From: JAUILA01 sp964563925 | GTDB taxonomy: Bacteria > Bacteroidota > Bacteroidia > Cytophagales > Cyclobacteriaceae | Assembly (NCBI GenBank): GCA_964563925.1 | Contig: CAZLZD010000023.1 | Location: 1 to 64,000, forward strand | Length of the DNA stretch: 64,000 nucleotides | Direction of reading: 5' to 3' | Shown: positions 16,550 to 24,734 of the stretch, one piece after another | Layout of the letters: the number at the start of each line of letters is the position of its first letter | Numbering within the stretch: position 1 is the stretch's first letter | Notes under the pieces: generated by a model | The model's database searches: none | What the model was told of the DNA's origin: nothing | Seen by the model: only the letters and a program-made list of their open reading frames with translations | Position numbers and translations under genes: made by a program

Positions 16550-17620
16550 TTATTCAGTAAATTTTCCTCCGTTTACTTCCTTGACAAAATCGACCACCCC
16601 GCCGATATAGGTTTCCTGGTCGTCATATTGAGAAAGATGACTGCCTTCCCGACAAAACAGGTACCGGCTGTTGGGGATTTCTTCAGACATCCATTCCATA
16701 TGCTTGGGATCCATTGTATCGTAGGCACTGCCTATAACGAGGGTCGGGACTGTAATGGAGGAAATGTCGGCCGTCCGGTCCCAGTTTTTAAGGGTGGCAT
16801 CACCGGTAATCCCAAATTCACTGTATCCCTGCATGTACACATACACTTCGGGGTTGACGTGATTGAGGGACCTCATGACGGGTTCGGGCCAATTCTCGAT
16901 GGGCATTCGCAGTACGTGTTCGGTATAATGGTGTTCCATAAGTAATTCCATATACCGTGGGTTTTCAAAATCCTGGTTGGCCTCGATTTCCAGGATTTCC
17001 TCATAAACGTCAGGGTCAAGCTGGGGACCAAGCACCTCCTTGGCATATGCATTGTACGCCGGGATACTCGACATCATATTGGAAATGATCAGTCCCTTCA
17101 GGTTATCCTGGTATTTCAGTGCATATTCCATGGCCAGTATGCCACCCCAGGACTGTCCCAGCAGGTAAAAATTATCTTTATTGAGCCCCAGCGCTTTCCT
17201 GACCTGTTCGACTTCCTCCACAAACCTTTCCGTTGTCCAGAGACTTGTATCGCTGGGTTGGTCACTGTAGTATGATCCCAGCTGGTCATAGTAGATATAT
17301 TCGATGCCTTCAGCCGGCAGGTACGCATCAAAACATTCATACAATTCGTGGGTCATGCCCGGGCCTCCGTGAAGCAGCAGAATTCGCATTTCAGGGTTAT
17401 TTCCCATCCGTTTGGTCCAGACATTGAACGTGCCCTTTGGCGTTTCCACCGGGATCATGGAGACCCCGCCGCTGAGCTGGTCCGACTTGCCGGAGTAATC
17501 CCAGTATTCATTTTTAGAAATAGTGTCCGCTTCCGTCTTATCGGGTTCATTCTCCGTGGTGGTGCATCCGCACAAAAGAAGTGCGGTACAGAAGAACAGT
17601 TTATACGTCATGTCATTCAT
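16550..17620 (-). CDS. Proline iminopeptidase-like alpha/beta hydrolase lipoprotein (S33)
   Basis: A 356-residue lipoprotein (lipobox LLCGC) with the S33 aminopeptidase fold. Visible are the oxyanion motif LLHGGPGM, nucleophile GQSWGG, the late Asp in GSAYDTMDP and His in REGSHLSQYDD. It resembles the proline iminopeptidase / tricorn-interacting-factor F1 group that frees N-terminal residues from peptides, here in the periplasm or at the outer membrane. Its start overlaps the stop of the M20 gene upstream by eight bases, so the two exported peptidase-type proteins form an operon. Confidence 0.82.
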   Translation of the reverse strand: MNDMTYKLFFCTALLLCGCTTTENEPDKTEADTISKNEYWDYSGKSDQLSGGVSMIPVETPKGTFNVWTKRMGNNPEMRILLLHGGPGMTHELYECFDAYLPAEGIEYIYYDQLGSYYSDQPSDTSLWTTERFVEEVEQVRKALGLNKDNFYLLGQSWGGILAMEYALKYQDNLKGLIISNMMSSIPAYNAYAKEVLGPQLDPDVYEEILEIEANQDFENPRYMELLMEHHYTEHVLRMPIENWPEPVMRSLNHVNPEVYVYMQGYSEFGITGDATLKNWDRTADISSITVPTLVIGSAYDTMDPKHMEWMSEEIPNSRYLFCREGSHLSQYDDQETYIGGVVDFVKEVNGGKFTE

Positions 17621-19055
17621 TGGTTGTGTTTTCAGGTATTGGCGGAGGTCCGGGAGGCAGGATTCCCTCGTACTTGTATTCTCCGAGCCGTTCCTTAAAC
17701 TCTTCCTTTATTTTGCGACGAAGTGACTCATCCTTGTACAGGTCGACCATCGTCATGGCCAGCGCCTTGGAGGCATAAACAAGCCCCTTATGTCCGATCG
17801 ACATACCTCCGCAAGCCACCACTGCCCAGGAATGCCAGGGGGTGCCTTTCGGGGCGATTGTGGCGCTCAGGCTGATCACCGGGACGACCTGGCTGACATC
17901 CCCGACATCGGTGGACCCGCCCTCCGGATCCTTCATCGTTTCCCGGAGCGGTTTGATGCTGGCATCCAGGCCTTCTTCCGGTTTGCCGGTAGCCTGCTGA
18001 ATCCTGCGGGCAAAGGCTACTTCCTCTTCGGTATAGGTTATATCACCGAGATATTCCAGGTTTTCATGAAGGGCAGCTCCGCCGGTCCGGTTTACCAGTA
18101 TTTCATGAACACCCGAAATCAGGGTGATTTTATAGTCAACATTGGCCATGATCGCGGCTCCCCGCGCAATCTCTTCGGTTTGCTTCCATACCTCACGCAT
18201 CCCCCCGGTTTTTGAATCGCGCACCCGCATCCAGACCTTCGCATAATCGGGCACTACATTGACTACCTGGGCGGCCTCCATGATGTGATAGTGCATCCGT
18301 ACGGTGGGCTTTACGTGCTCCCGGTACATGTTAATACCTGTGGTGAATAATTCTGCGGCATCCCCTGCACTTCGCCCGTTCCACGGATCAGCCGCAGCGT
18401 GGGCGGCTTGTCCGAAATATTCGACATAGTAATCGACCAGGGCCTGGCTGCTTTGAACGCTGGCTTCGGTCAGGTAGCTGGGGTGCCAGTCCATGCACAC
18501 GTCCACATCGTCAAAAAGCCCTTCGCGGATCATCCACAGTTTACCGAAAAATTTCTCCTCCGCCGGGGTCCCGTAAAACCGGACGGTTCCCTTTATGCTT
18601 CCATCATCGATAAGCGCTTTAATGGCACTCGCGGCTCCGAGAGAGGCAGTTCCGAAAATGTTATGCCCGCACCCGTGTCCTGGTGCGCCTGCATTCCTTG
18701 GCTCCTTGGTGGGAACTGTTTTTTGGGATAAGCCCGGCAAGGCATCAAATTCTCCCATAATACCGATAACCGGAGCTCCTGATCCGTATTCGGCAATAAA
18801 GGCTGTCGGCATTCCCGCCACCCCGCGGGTGACGCGAAAACCCTGGGCTTCGGCGTAATCGGCCAGGGCGGCAGAAGATTTATATTCTTCAAAGGCAGTT
18901 TCTTCGAATCCCCAAATCTCATCACTGAGGCTGATTAATTGTGCTTCATGGGAGTTTACGTGATCAATAACCTGCTTTTTTTCTTTGCTGATCTTCTGGG
19001 CTGAAAGGGGAAAGCTCACAAGGACTGCGAGCAGCAGCGGAATCATTTTATTCAT
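17613..19055 (-). CDS. Exported M20-family amidohydrolase (AbgB-like)
   Basis: A 480-residue M20 metallohydrolase with a signal peptide (MNKMIPLLLAVLVSFPLSAQ). It has GIMGEFDALPGL, the metal-binding APGHGCGHNIFG, GTPAEEKFFGK with the catalytic Glu, and MDWHPS. These spell the AbgB (aminobenzoyl-glutamate utilisation B) branch, which cleaves acyl-amino acids or dipeptide-like amides. An insert with AAHAAADPWNGRSAGDAAEL is the dimerisation domain. The ATG at 19055 is used; an upstream start would put 17 residues before the signal peptide. Operon with the S33 lipoprotein. Confidence 0.85.
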   Translation of the reverse strand: MNKMIPLLLAVLVSFPLSAQKISKEKKQVIDHVNSHEAQLISLSDEIWGFEETAFEEYKSSAALADYAEAQGFRVTRGVAGMPTAFIAEYGSGAPVIGIMGEFDALPGLSQKTVPTKEPRNAGAPGHGCGHNIFGTASLGAASAIKALIDDGSIKGTVRFYGTPAEEKFFGKLWMIREGLFDDVDVCMDWHPSYLTEASVQSSQALVDYYVEYFGQAAHAAADPWNGRSAGDAAELFTTGINMYREHVKPTVRMHYHIMEAAQVVNVVPDYAKVWMRVRDSKTGGMREVWKQTEEIARGAAIMANVDYKITLISGVHEILVNRTGGAALHENLEYLGDITYTEEEVAFARRIQQATGKPEEGLDASIKPLRETMKDPEGGSTDVGDVSQVVPVISLSATIAPKGTPWHSWAVVACGGMSIGHKGLVYASKALAMTMVDLYKDESLRRKIKEEFKERLGEYKYEGILPPGPPPIPENTTNE

Positions 19056-19108
19056 ATATCCAAAATTAAAGTGGATCAAGATACGAAATGAATGGCTGTG
19101 CGACAACT

Positions 19109-19645
19109 TTAAGAAGGGGGAGGGTCGTCGGGAAAATAATTCCGGGCCTCACGTGCAATTTGCCTGCCGGCAAGAAACACCCTTACGCCCAGTCCGGAGA
19201 AGAACAACGCGAATATGAACGCAGGTACTGACGGTGCAGTAATAAAAACAAACACGGAACCAACAACTACGCTGAATCCAAACAGGTAGATGGTGTAGAC
19301 AAGGAGGGTGGTACCGGTTTTTGCCGGATGATAATACCAGGTGTTTCTGAAGGCTTCGTTTTCTTCTTTAAATTTTCGGTAACTCATTTCTGCATATGCC
19401 CTTGCCCGTTCACGGCGCTGAGTTTCAAAATCGGCATGGTAACTACCTGTTTGGCTGGCCGACGATTTCTGCCCTCCGTCAGTCAGTGATTCATAGGCTT
19501 CTGTAATCCTGATGAATTTTTCGGTGGCATCCGGCGACGGGTTCACATCCGGGTGGAGGGCCGAAGCCAGTTTCCGGTAGGCCTTCCGGATTTCTTTTTC
19601 GGAAGCACCGGGAGATACGCCCAGCACGTCATAATTACTGTCCAT
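19109..19645 (-). CDS. J-domain protein with C-terminal membrane helices
   Basis: A 178-residue protein. Residues 1-70 form a DnaJ J-domain with the HPD triad at 31-33 (YDVLGVSPGASEKEIRKAY precedes it). A charged linker rich in R and E follows, then two hydrophobic helices (about 100-150). There is no Gly/Phe region or zinc finger, so this is a class C J-protein that would recruit DnaK to the membrane. The start is ATG 19645; an in-frame TTG at 19654 is unlikely. Its 3' end is 53 bases from the M20 gene on the same strand. The client is unknown. Confidence 0.8.
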   Translation of the reverse strand: MDSNYDVLGVSPGASEKEIRKAYRKLASALHPDVNPSPDATEKFIRITEAYESLTDGGQKSSASQTGSYHADFETQRRERARAYAEMSYRKFKEENEAFRNTWYYHPAKTGTTLLVYTIYLFGFSVVVGSVFVFITAPSVPAFIFALFFSGLGVRVFLAGRQIAREARNYFPDDPPPS

Positions 19646-19690
19646 ACTATGCAATCAACAAAAATTTTTAGAAACGACCACGAAGCGTTG

Positions 19691-19698
19691 TATCTTTA
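19691..19698 (+). promoter_or_regulatory. -7 box (TATCTTTA) of the Rrf2 gene
   Basis: TATCTTTA differs from TAnnTTTG in one base and ends 13 bases before the ATG of the Rrf2-type regulator. No -33 element is clear. Confidence 0.35.
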
Positions 19699-19711
19699 GA
19701 CATAACCCCCT

Positions 19712-20167
19712 ATGCGAGCAAGTACACGATATACCATGGCTGTTCATATTTGCGTTTTCCTGGCATACAGGGAAGGGGTATATGTGCCCTCTTCCGAGCT
19801 GGCAGAGAGCGTCCGAACGAACCCGGTGGTCATACGCCGTCTTGTACACGACCTCATTCAGCACGGAATCGTGGAAAGTGCTTCCGGTCCTCAGGGAGGC
19901 TTCCGGCTGAGTCGTGCACCGGAAAATGTGACCCTGGGTCAGTTATACGAGGCTACCCGGGAAAATGAACTGTTCAAACGCCCCGCACCCAACCCGGATT
20001 GCGTGGTAAGCTCCAATCTGGACATATTGCTCCATGATGCTTTCGGGGAGGCAGAAGAATGCCTGGCCCGGCAGCTCGACAAATCAAGCATAGCAGACCT
20101 CTATCGTCATCTTAGAGACATACTGGGGCCGGAAAAAGCAGCCATAGCCATTCAGAAAGGAAAGTAA
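19712..20167 (+). CDS. Rrf2-family transcriptional regulator
   Basis: A 151-residue winged-helix regulator with the Rrf2 layout: MRASTRYTMAVHICVFLAY at the start, the recognition part ELAESVRTNPVVIRRLVHDL, and the wing SGPQGGFRLSRAPENVTL. After the wing there are two Cys (in NPDCVV and EEECL-like EAEECLA), not the three-Cys cluster of IscR, so it fits the YwnA-like branch, which senses thiol or redox stress. The following AhpD-like gene, 113 bases downstream on the same strand, is the natural target. Confidence 0.85.
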   Translation: MRASTRYTMAVHICVFLAYREGVYVPSSELAESVRTNPVVIRRLVHDLIQHGIVESASGPQGGFRLSRAPENVTLGQLYEATRENELFKRPAPNPDCVVSSNLDILLHDAFGEAEECLARQLDKSSIADLYRHLRDILGPEKAAIAIQKGK

Positions 20168-20234
20168 TTCGTCGGTTGCCCGACAAAATGATAAAAGCAT
20201 CCGGCTTTCCGGCAACCTCATCACTGCAGGTTCG

Positions 20235-20262
20235 TTGAGTGTAACAATAAAAGATACATTTA
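20235..20262 (+). promoter_or_regulatory. Predicted promoter of the AhpD-like gene
   Basis: TTG (20235-20237), a 17-base spacer and TACATTTA (20255-20262) fit the Bacteroidota pattern with one mismatch in the -7 box. A GTGTAA / TTACAC inverted pair (20239-20244 and 20271-20276) flanks the box and could be a regulator site, perhaps for the adjacent Rrf2 protein. Confidence 0.4.
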
Positions 20263-20280
20263 ACTTTAATTTACACTGAA

Positions 20281-20826
20281 ATGAAAAATCTGGAAGTATT
20301 AACACCTGAAACGGCCTCTGATTCCTCACGTGAGCTGTTCGCTGCGATCAAAGGCAAAATAGGCATGCTACCCAATGTCTATGCCACCATTGGCCATTCT
20401 GCCCCGGCTTTAAAGGCCACCCTGGGGATTCAGGATGCGTTATCGAACGGCGCATTTTCCGACAAGGAGCGTGAAGTAGTTGCGCTGGCGGTGGCACAGG
20501 CCAATGAATGTGAGTATTGCCTGGCGGCGCATACGGCGGTGGGCAAAGGGCTCGGGCTGAGCCAGGAGGATACAGTTGCCATCCGTACTGGTGAGGTCAA
20601 CGACACCCGCCTGCGAGCCTTATCGGTACTGGCATATGCAATCACTGCGTCCAGGGGATATCCAGGCCAGGAGAAGATAGATGCCTTTTTTAATGCGGGC
20701 TTCTCCAGGGCGGCACTTTCGGAGCTGATCGTTCTGGTTGCGATGAACACCATTACAAACTATACGAATCATATCGCCGGTACGCCCATTGATTTTCCTG
20801 CGGCGCCTGCGCTGGCGTCTGTCTGA
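20281..20826 (+). CDS. AhpD-like carboxymuconolactone decarboxylase family protein
   Basis: A 181-residue all-helical protein with the peroxidase motif of the AhpD branch: EREVVALAVAQANECEYC-LAAH, where Cys77 and Cys80 form the C-x-x-C and His84 completes the relay. Such proteins reduce peroxides or reactive electrophiles using the paired cysteines. A regulator of the Rrf2 family lies directly upstream, which supports a stress role. It is followed by a strong hairpin terminator. Confidence 0.85.
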   Translation: MKNLEVLTPETASDSSRELFAAIKGKIGMLPNVYATIGHSAPALKATLGIQDALSNGAFSDKEREVVALAVAQANECEYCLAAHTAVGKGLGLSQEDTVAIRTGEVNDTRLRALSVLAYAITASRGYPGQEKIDAFFNAGFSRAALSELIVLVAMNTITNYTNHIAGTPIDFPAAPALASV

Positions 20827-20843
20827 AAATCGTAAAATACAGG

Positions 20844-20875
20844 AAGGCCCTGTGACCATGGTGACAGGGCTTTTT
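20844..20875. terminator. Rho-independent terminator after the AhpD-like gene
   Basis: GCCCTGT (20847-20853) pairs with ACAGGGC (20864-20870) around a loop holding ACCATGGT, followed on the plus strand by five T. It lies 18 bases after the AhpD-like stop and directly against the end of the convergent aminotransferase gene, so it mainly serves the plus strand. Confidence 0.75.
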
Positions 20876-22048
20876 CTATATCTCCGCGAGAATGTCCGTC
20901 AGGTCATCAATCTCCTTCGTCGTATTAAAATAATGCGGGGAAAGCCGAATGAGCTGATCTACCTTTTTGCGGGCAAAATCATACCGTGCCGACTCTTCCG
21001 AGCTTACTGAGAAGTACACATTATTCTCCTGCAAAACACGCTGATGATCGACCAGGGATTTGCCGTGCTTACGAAAAGTAATAATACTGCCCTTTTGTGT
21101 TCCCAGATCGTAGGTCTTCATGTCTTTCATCGTATCAAGCCTGTGCCTGAGGTGCTCACAAAGGGTGGAATTACGATGCCAGATCTCATCGGCCCCCAGG
21201 TTGTTGGCGTACCCGATAGCGGCCTTAAGACCCAGCATCAGGGCGTAGGGCATTTCCCATTGTTCAAAACGACGGGCAGACTTATCCAGTTCGTAGGTAT
21301 CCGGACCCGTCCAGGTTGCACCCCGCAGGTCAATAAATAACGGGGCGTAGTTTTCATAGAGCATTTTGTCGGCAACATACAGAAATCCCGTACCCCTGGG
21401 CCCGCGAAGGAATTTCCGGCCGGTGGCACTTAAGAAGTGACACTTGAGACGGTTCACATCCAGCGGGAGCTGTCCGACCGACTGACACGCATCCAGCAGA
21501 AAGACACAGTCATGTTCTTCGCAGATTGCCCCGACGGCTTCTGCATCATGAAGGATGCCCGAACTGGTAGGGATATGCGCCATGCTGACCAGCCGGGGTT
21601 TGTGCCGGATGATCATTTCACGGCAATGATCCAGGTCCAGGTCGCCATTCTCACGATTTCTGATCCGGATTATTTTTATACCAAGCCGGGACTTGAGCGA
21701 GAGGAATTGCAGGTGGCTTGACACATAGTCGTCATCGGTGGTCAGGATGACATCGTCTTTCTGAAAGGGGATGGAGGAGAGGGCCCGCATATAGGCATCT
21801 GTGGCGCTGGAGGTAAATGCGATATTGCGCGCAGAGGCATTAAGCAGTAGTGCTGCTTCCTGGTAAAACCCGGCAATATCGTGTTTTTTATGATCGGCGA
21901 GCCAGTAACCCCCTGACCGTTCTTCCTCCTGCAGGTAGTCCTGCAGGGCCTGGTTTACCGGAGCGGGGGGCAGGGAAGACCCTGCACTGTTGAAGAACAG
22001 CTTATCATGACAGCCCGGGGTCTCTTTTCTTATCTGGTTGATTTCCAT
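20876..22048 (-). CDS. Class V aminotransferase family protein
   Basis: A 390-residue PLP enzyme of the NifS/selenocysteine-lyase-like group. The active site reads FLLDACQSVGQLPLDV, then SATGRKFLRGPRGTGFL, where the Lys of GRKF binds PLP. The N-terminal FFNSAGSSLPPAPVNQ and NIAFTSSATDAYMRAL fit the same fold. No active Cys region typical of a desulfurase can be named, so the reaction is open; an isopenicillin-epimerase-like or amino-acid lyase role is possible. Transcribed alone, converging on the terminator at 20844-20875. Confidence 0.82.
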   Translation of the reverse strand: MEINQIRKETPGCHDKLFFNSAGSSLPPAPVNQALQDYLQEEERSGGYWLADHKKHDIAGFYQEAALLLNASARNIAFTSSATDAYMRALSSIPFQKDDVILTTDDDYVSSHLQFLSLKSRLGIKIIRIRNRENGDLDLDHCREMIIRHKPRLVSMAHIPTSSGILHDAEAVGAICEEHDCVFLLDACQSVGQLPLDVNRLKCHFLSATGRKFLRGPRGTGFLYVADKMLYENYAPLFIDLRGATWTGPDTYELDKSARRFEQWEMPYALMLGLKAAIGYANNLGADEIWHRNSTLCEHLRHRLDTMKDMKTYDLGTQKGSIITFRKHGKSLVDHQRVLQENNVYFSVSSEESARYDFARKKVDQLIRLSPHYFNTTKEIDDLTDILAEI

Positions 22049-22149
22049 ACACCAAATTAGCCATTCGGCAAGGAGATACCAACCATAAGGTTCCTGACTT
22101 TAATAATCAAATAAATTCACTATTTTGGCGCTGTCCCAAATTAATCAGC

Positions 22150-23445
22150 ATGCAAAAAGTTTATTTACTGCTCCTAACCTGCCTGTGCTTTCACCTGCAG
22201 GCCCAGGAAAGCCCGAAAGCGTTTATCCACGCCCGACTGATCCCGGTTGACGGGCCTGAAATCGAAGACGGCACGCTTGTCGTGCACAATGGAAAGATAC
22301 TGGCCGCAGGGCCGTTCGGTCAGGTTCAGGTCCCGGAGAATGCGGAAGTGACTGACCTCACCGGCAAGGTGGTGATGCCCGGGCTGGTCGATACACATTC
22401 TCATTTAGGCGATGGCTCGGGTGGCGACCGTTCCAGTGCCCTCAACCCGGAGGTGCGTATCCTGGATGCGCTGGACCCGGTGAGCGACAGTTTCAAACGT
22501 GCCCTGGCCGGCGGGATCACCACCCTGAATGTAATGCCCGGATCAGGACATTTGATGAGCGGTCAGACGGTGTATATAAAGCTGCGCAAGGATGCGAAAA
22601 CCATCGAGGACCTGCTTTTTTGCGAGGATATCAACAACGGTATATGCGGAGGTATGAAGATGGCCAACGGAACCAACTCCATCCGGTCGCAGCCCAATTT
22701 CCCTGGAACCCGGGCCAAATCCGCCGCCATGGTAAGAGCCCTTTTCATGCAGGCCCAGGAATACCGGAAAAAAGTGGAGGAGGCTGAAACCGATACCTCC
22801 AAAACGGCTCCCCCGAGAGACTTGCGGATGGAAGCGCTGGTTCAGATTATGAACGGGGAGCGCATTGTACATTTTCATACGCACAGGCATGATGATGTGC
22901 TGACCGCCATCCGGTTGTCACAGGAGTTTGGCTTTAAGGTAGTATTACACCATGTCAGCGAAGCCTGGAAGGTGGCCGATGAAATCGCGGCCGCCAATGT
23001 ACCGGCGTCCATCATTGTGATTGATTCACCCGGGGGTAAGCTGGAGGCAATGGACCTCCGGAATGAAAATGGTGCGGCCCTGGAAGAGGCCGGCGCACTG
23101 GTTGCCTTCCATACGGATGACGGGATCACTGACTCACGGGTCTTCCGGCGATCGGCGGCCATAGGGGTCCGCGATGGTATGTCCCGTGCCAAAGCCCTGG
23201 AAGCACTTACCCTTGCAGGTGCCCGCATGCTTGAAATGGATGACCGGCTTGGCAGTCTGACACCGGGCAAGGATGCTGATTTTATCGTGCTGAGCGGAGA
23301 TCCGCTGAGTACCTATTCCCATGTGGAGCAAACCTGGGTGGAAGGCCAGAAAGTATTTGATCGCGCTAACCCGGAGGACAAGGCTTTTGCCACCGGGGGT
23401 TATAAAGTTTATCGTTCCAATCTTTACCTGCATACTCATGAATAA
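22150..23445 (+). CDS. Exported amidohydrolase, metal site intact (imidazolonepropionase-like)
   Basis: A 431-residue protein with a signal peptide (MQKVYLLLLTCLCFHLQAQ) and a composite amidohydrolase fold. Metal ligands are present: GLVDTHSHLGDG (His-x-His), IVHFHTHRHDD, VVLHHVSEAW and the late VAFHTDDG with the catalytic Asp. The end has the barrel-closing GSLTPGKDADFIVLSGDPL. It should hydrolyse a cyclic amide or peptide-like bond in the periplasm. Its stop overlaps the start of a second, related gene by eight bases. The second protein lacks these ligands (see findings). Confidence 0.85.
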   Translation: MQKVYLLLLTCLCFHLQAQESPKAFIHARLIPVDGPEIEDGTLVVHNGKILAAGPFGQVQVPENAEVTDLTGKVVMPGLVDTHSHLGDGSGGDRSSALNPEVRILDALDPVSDSFKRALAGGITTLNVMPGSGHLMSGQTVYIKLRKDAKTIEDLLFCEDINNGICGGMKMANGTNSIRSQPNFPGTRAKSAAMVRALFMQAQEYRKKVEEAETDTSKTAPPRDLRMEALVQIMNGERIVHFHTHRHDDVLTAIRLSQEFGFKVVLHHVSEAWKVADEIAAANVPASIIVIDSPGGKLEAMDLRNENGAALEEAGALVAFHTDDGITDSRVFRRSAAIGVRDGMSRAKALEALTLAGARMLEMDDRLGSLTPGKDADFIVLSGDPLSTYSHVEQTWVEGQKVFDRANPEDKAFATGGYKVYRSNLYLHTHE

Positions 23446-24643
23446 GTTCCTGCCAATCATTCTCCTTTGCCTGATTTCTGCATATACAACCCATGCCCAG
23501 CTGGCCATTAAAGGAGGTAAGGTCTATACCATGGACGGGCCTGTCATAGAAAACGGGGTAGTCCTTGTAAAGGACGGTAAAATCGATAAAGTGGGTCCGG
23601 CCAATACCCGGATCCCGAAAGACTACCGTATTATTGAAGCCGCCGTGGTGACTCCCGGCCTGATAGATGCCCATTCCACGGTGGGATTCAGCGGTTACAT
23701 GAACCAGCCCCACGATCAGGATCAGCTGGAGAGTTCTTCGCCCTTTCAACCTGAATTGCGGGCCATTGATGCGTACAATGCGCGGGAAGAACTGGTCCGT
23801 TACCTGCAGGGCTGGGGGGTGACCACCATTCACACCGGTCACGGGCCGGGGGCGATCGTCAGCGGCCAGACCATGATTGTCAAAACCAAAGGGGAGAATG
23901 TGAATGAAGCCCGCATCGAGGATGCCACGATGCTGGCGATGACCATCGACCCGGTGGTAAGTTCCAATTTTGATTCTCCCGGAACGACGGCCAAACAGAT
24001 TGCAATGATTCGTGCGAAACTGATCGAGGCCAGGGAGTATAAGGAGAAGCTGGATGACGATAATGACAAAAACGACCCCCCGGTAAATATTCAGATGGAG
24101 GTCATGGGCAGGCTGCTTGATGGAGAAATACGCGCCCTGATCACCGCCAACCGCCAGCAGGATATCCTTTCGGCCCTTCGTATTGCCGAAGAATTTGACA
24201 TCGACATTGTGATTGACGAAGCCACCGAGGCCTACCTGGTGACGGATGAGATCCGCGAATCAGGCTTTCCTGTTATTCTCCATCCCACCCGCATCCGTGC
24301 GAACGGGTCACGGGAGAATGTGACAATGGAGGCTGCGAAATTGCTGCATGAGGCGGGCATACCCGTGAGTATTAAAAGCGGATTTGAAGCATATGTCCCC
24401 AAAACAAGGGTCATCCTCTTTGAAGCTGCCGAAGCTGTGGCCAACGGATTGCCCTATGAAGAAGGGTTAAAAGCCATTACCATCAATCCGGCAGAAATGC
24501 TGGGAATTTCTGACCGGGTAGGCAGTCTCACCAAAGGGAAAGACGCAGACCTGGTTCTGTATACCGGCGATCCGTTTGAGTACCTCACCACCGTGTGTGC
24601 CGTGATCATCGACGGTGAGCTCGTTAAGGAAGGGTGTGAATAG
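23438..24643 (+). CDS. Exported amidohydrolase paralogue lacking metal ligands
   Basis: A 401-residue protein with a signal peptide (MNKFLPIILLCLISAYTTHAQ) and the same fold as the gene before it, matched over the full length. The metal positions differ: DAHST replaces DTHSH, ITANRQQD replaces FHTHRHDD, IDEATEAY replaces LHHVSEAW, and VSIKSGFE replaces VAFHTDDG. The closing GSLTKGKDADLVLYTGDPF is kept. This pattern indicates a non-catalytic partner of the upstream enzyme. The ATG at 23438 overlaps the upstream stop by eight bases; a start 39 codons earlier lies inside that gene. Confidence 0.82.
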   Translation: MNKFLPIILLCLISAYTTHAQLAIKGGKVYTMDGPVIENGVVLVKDGKIDKVGPANTRIPKDYRIIEAAVVTPGLIDAHSTVGFSGYMNQPHDQDQLESSSPFQPELRAIDAYNAREELVRYLQGWGVTTIHTGHGPGAIVSGQTMIVKTKGENVNEARIEDATMLAMTIDPVVSSNFDSPGTTAKQIAMIRAKLIEAREYKEKLDDDNDKNDPPVNIQMEVMGRLLDGEIRALITANRQQDILSALRIAEEFDIDIVIDEATEAYLVTDEIRESGFPVILHPTRIRANGSRENVTMEAAKLLHEAGIPVSIKSGFEAYVPKTRVILFEAAEAVANGLPYEEGLKAITINPAEMLGISDRVGSLTKGKDADLVLYTGDPFEYLTTVCAVIIDGELVKEGCE

Positions 24644-24734
24644 GGCGACCCGACTTCTGAAACAGTGTTTTGATTGGTGGTAGCCCGCGAAGAGGGTAAT
24701 TCATGTAACTTTATGATAAAGTAAATCGTGTGAT

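Noticed and set aside
22049..22090. Minus-strand TGGTAT-N4-TTGC as a sigma-54 promoter of the aminotransferase
   Set aside because: Spacing is one base short and the first block has mismatches; sigma-54 spacing is strict.
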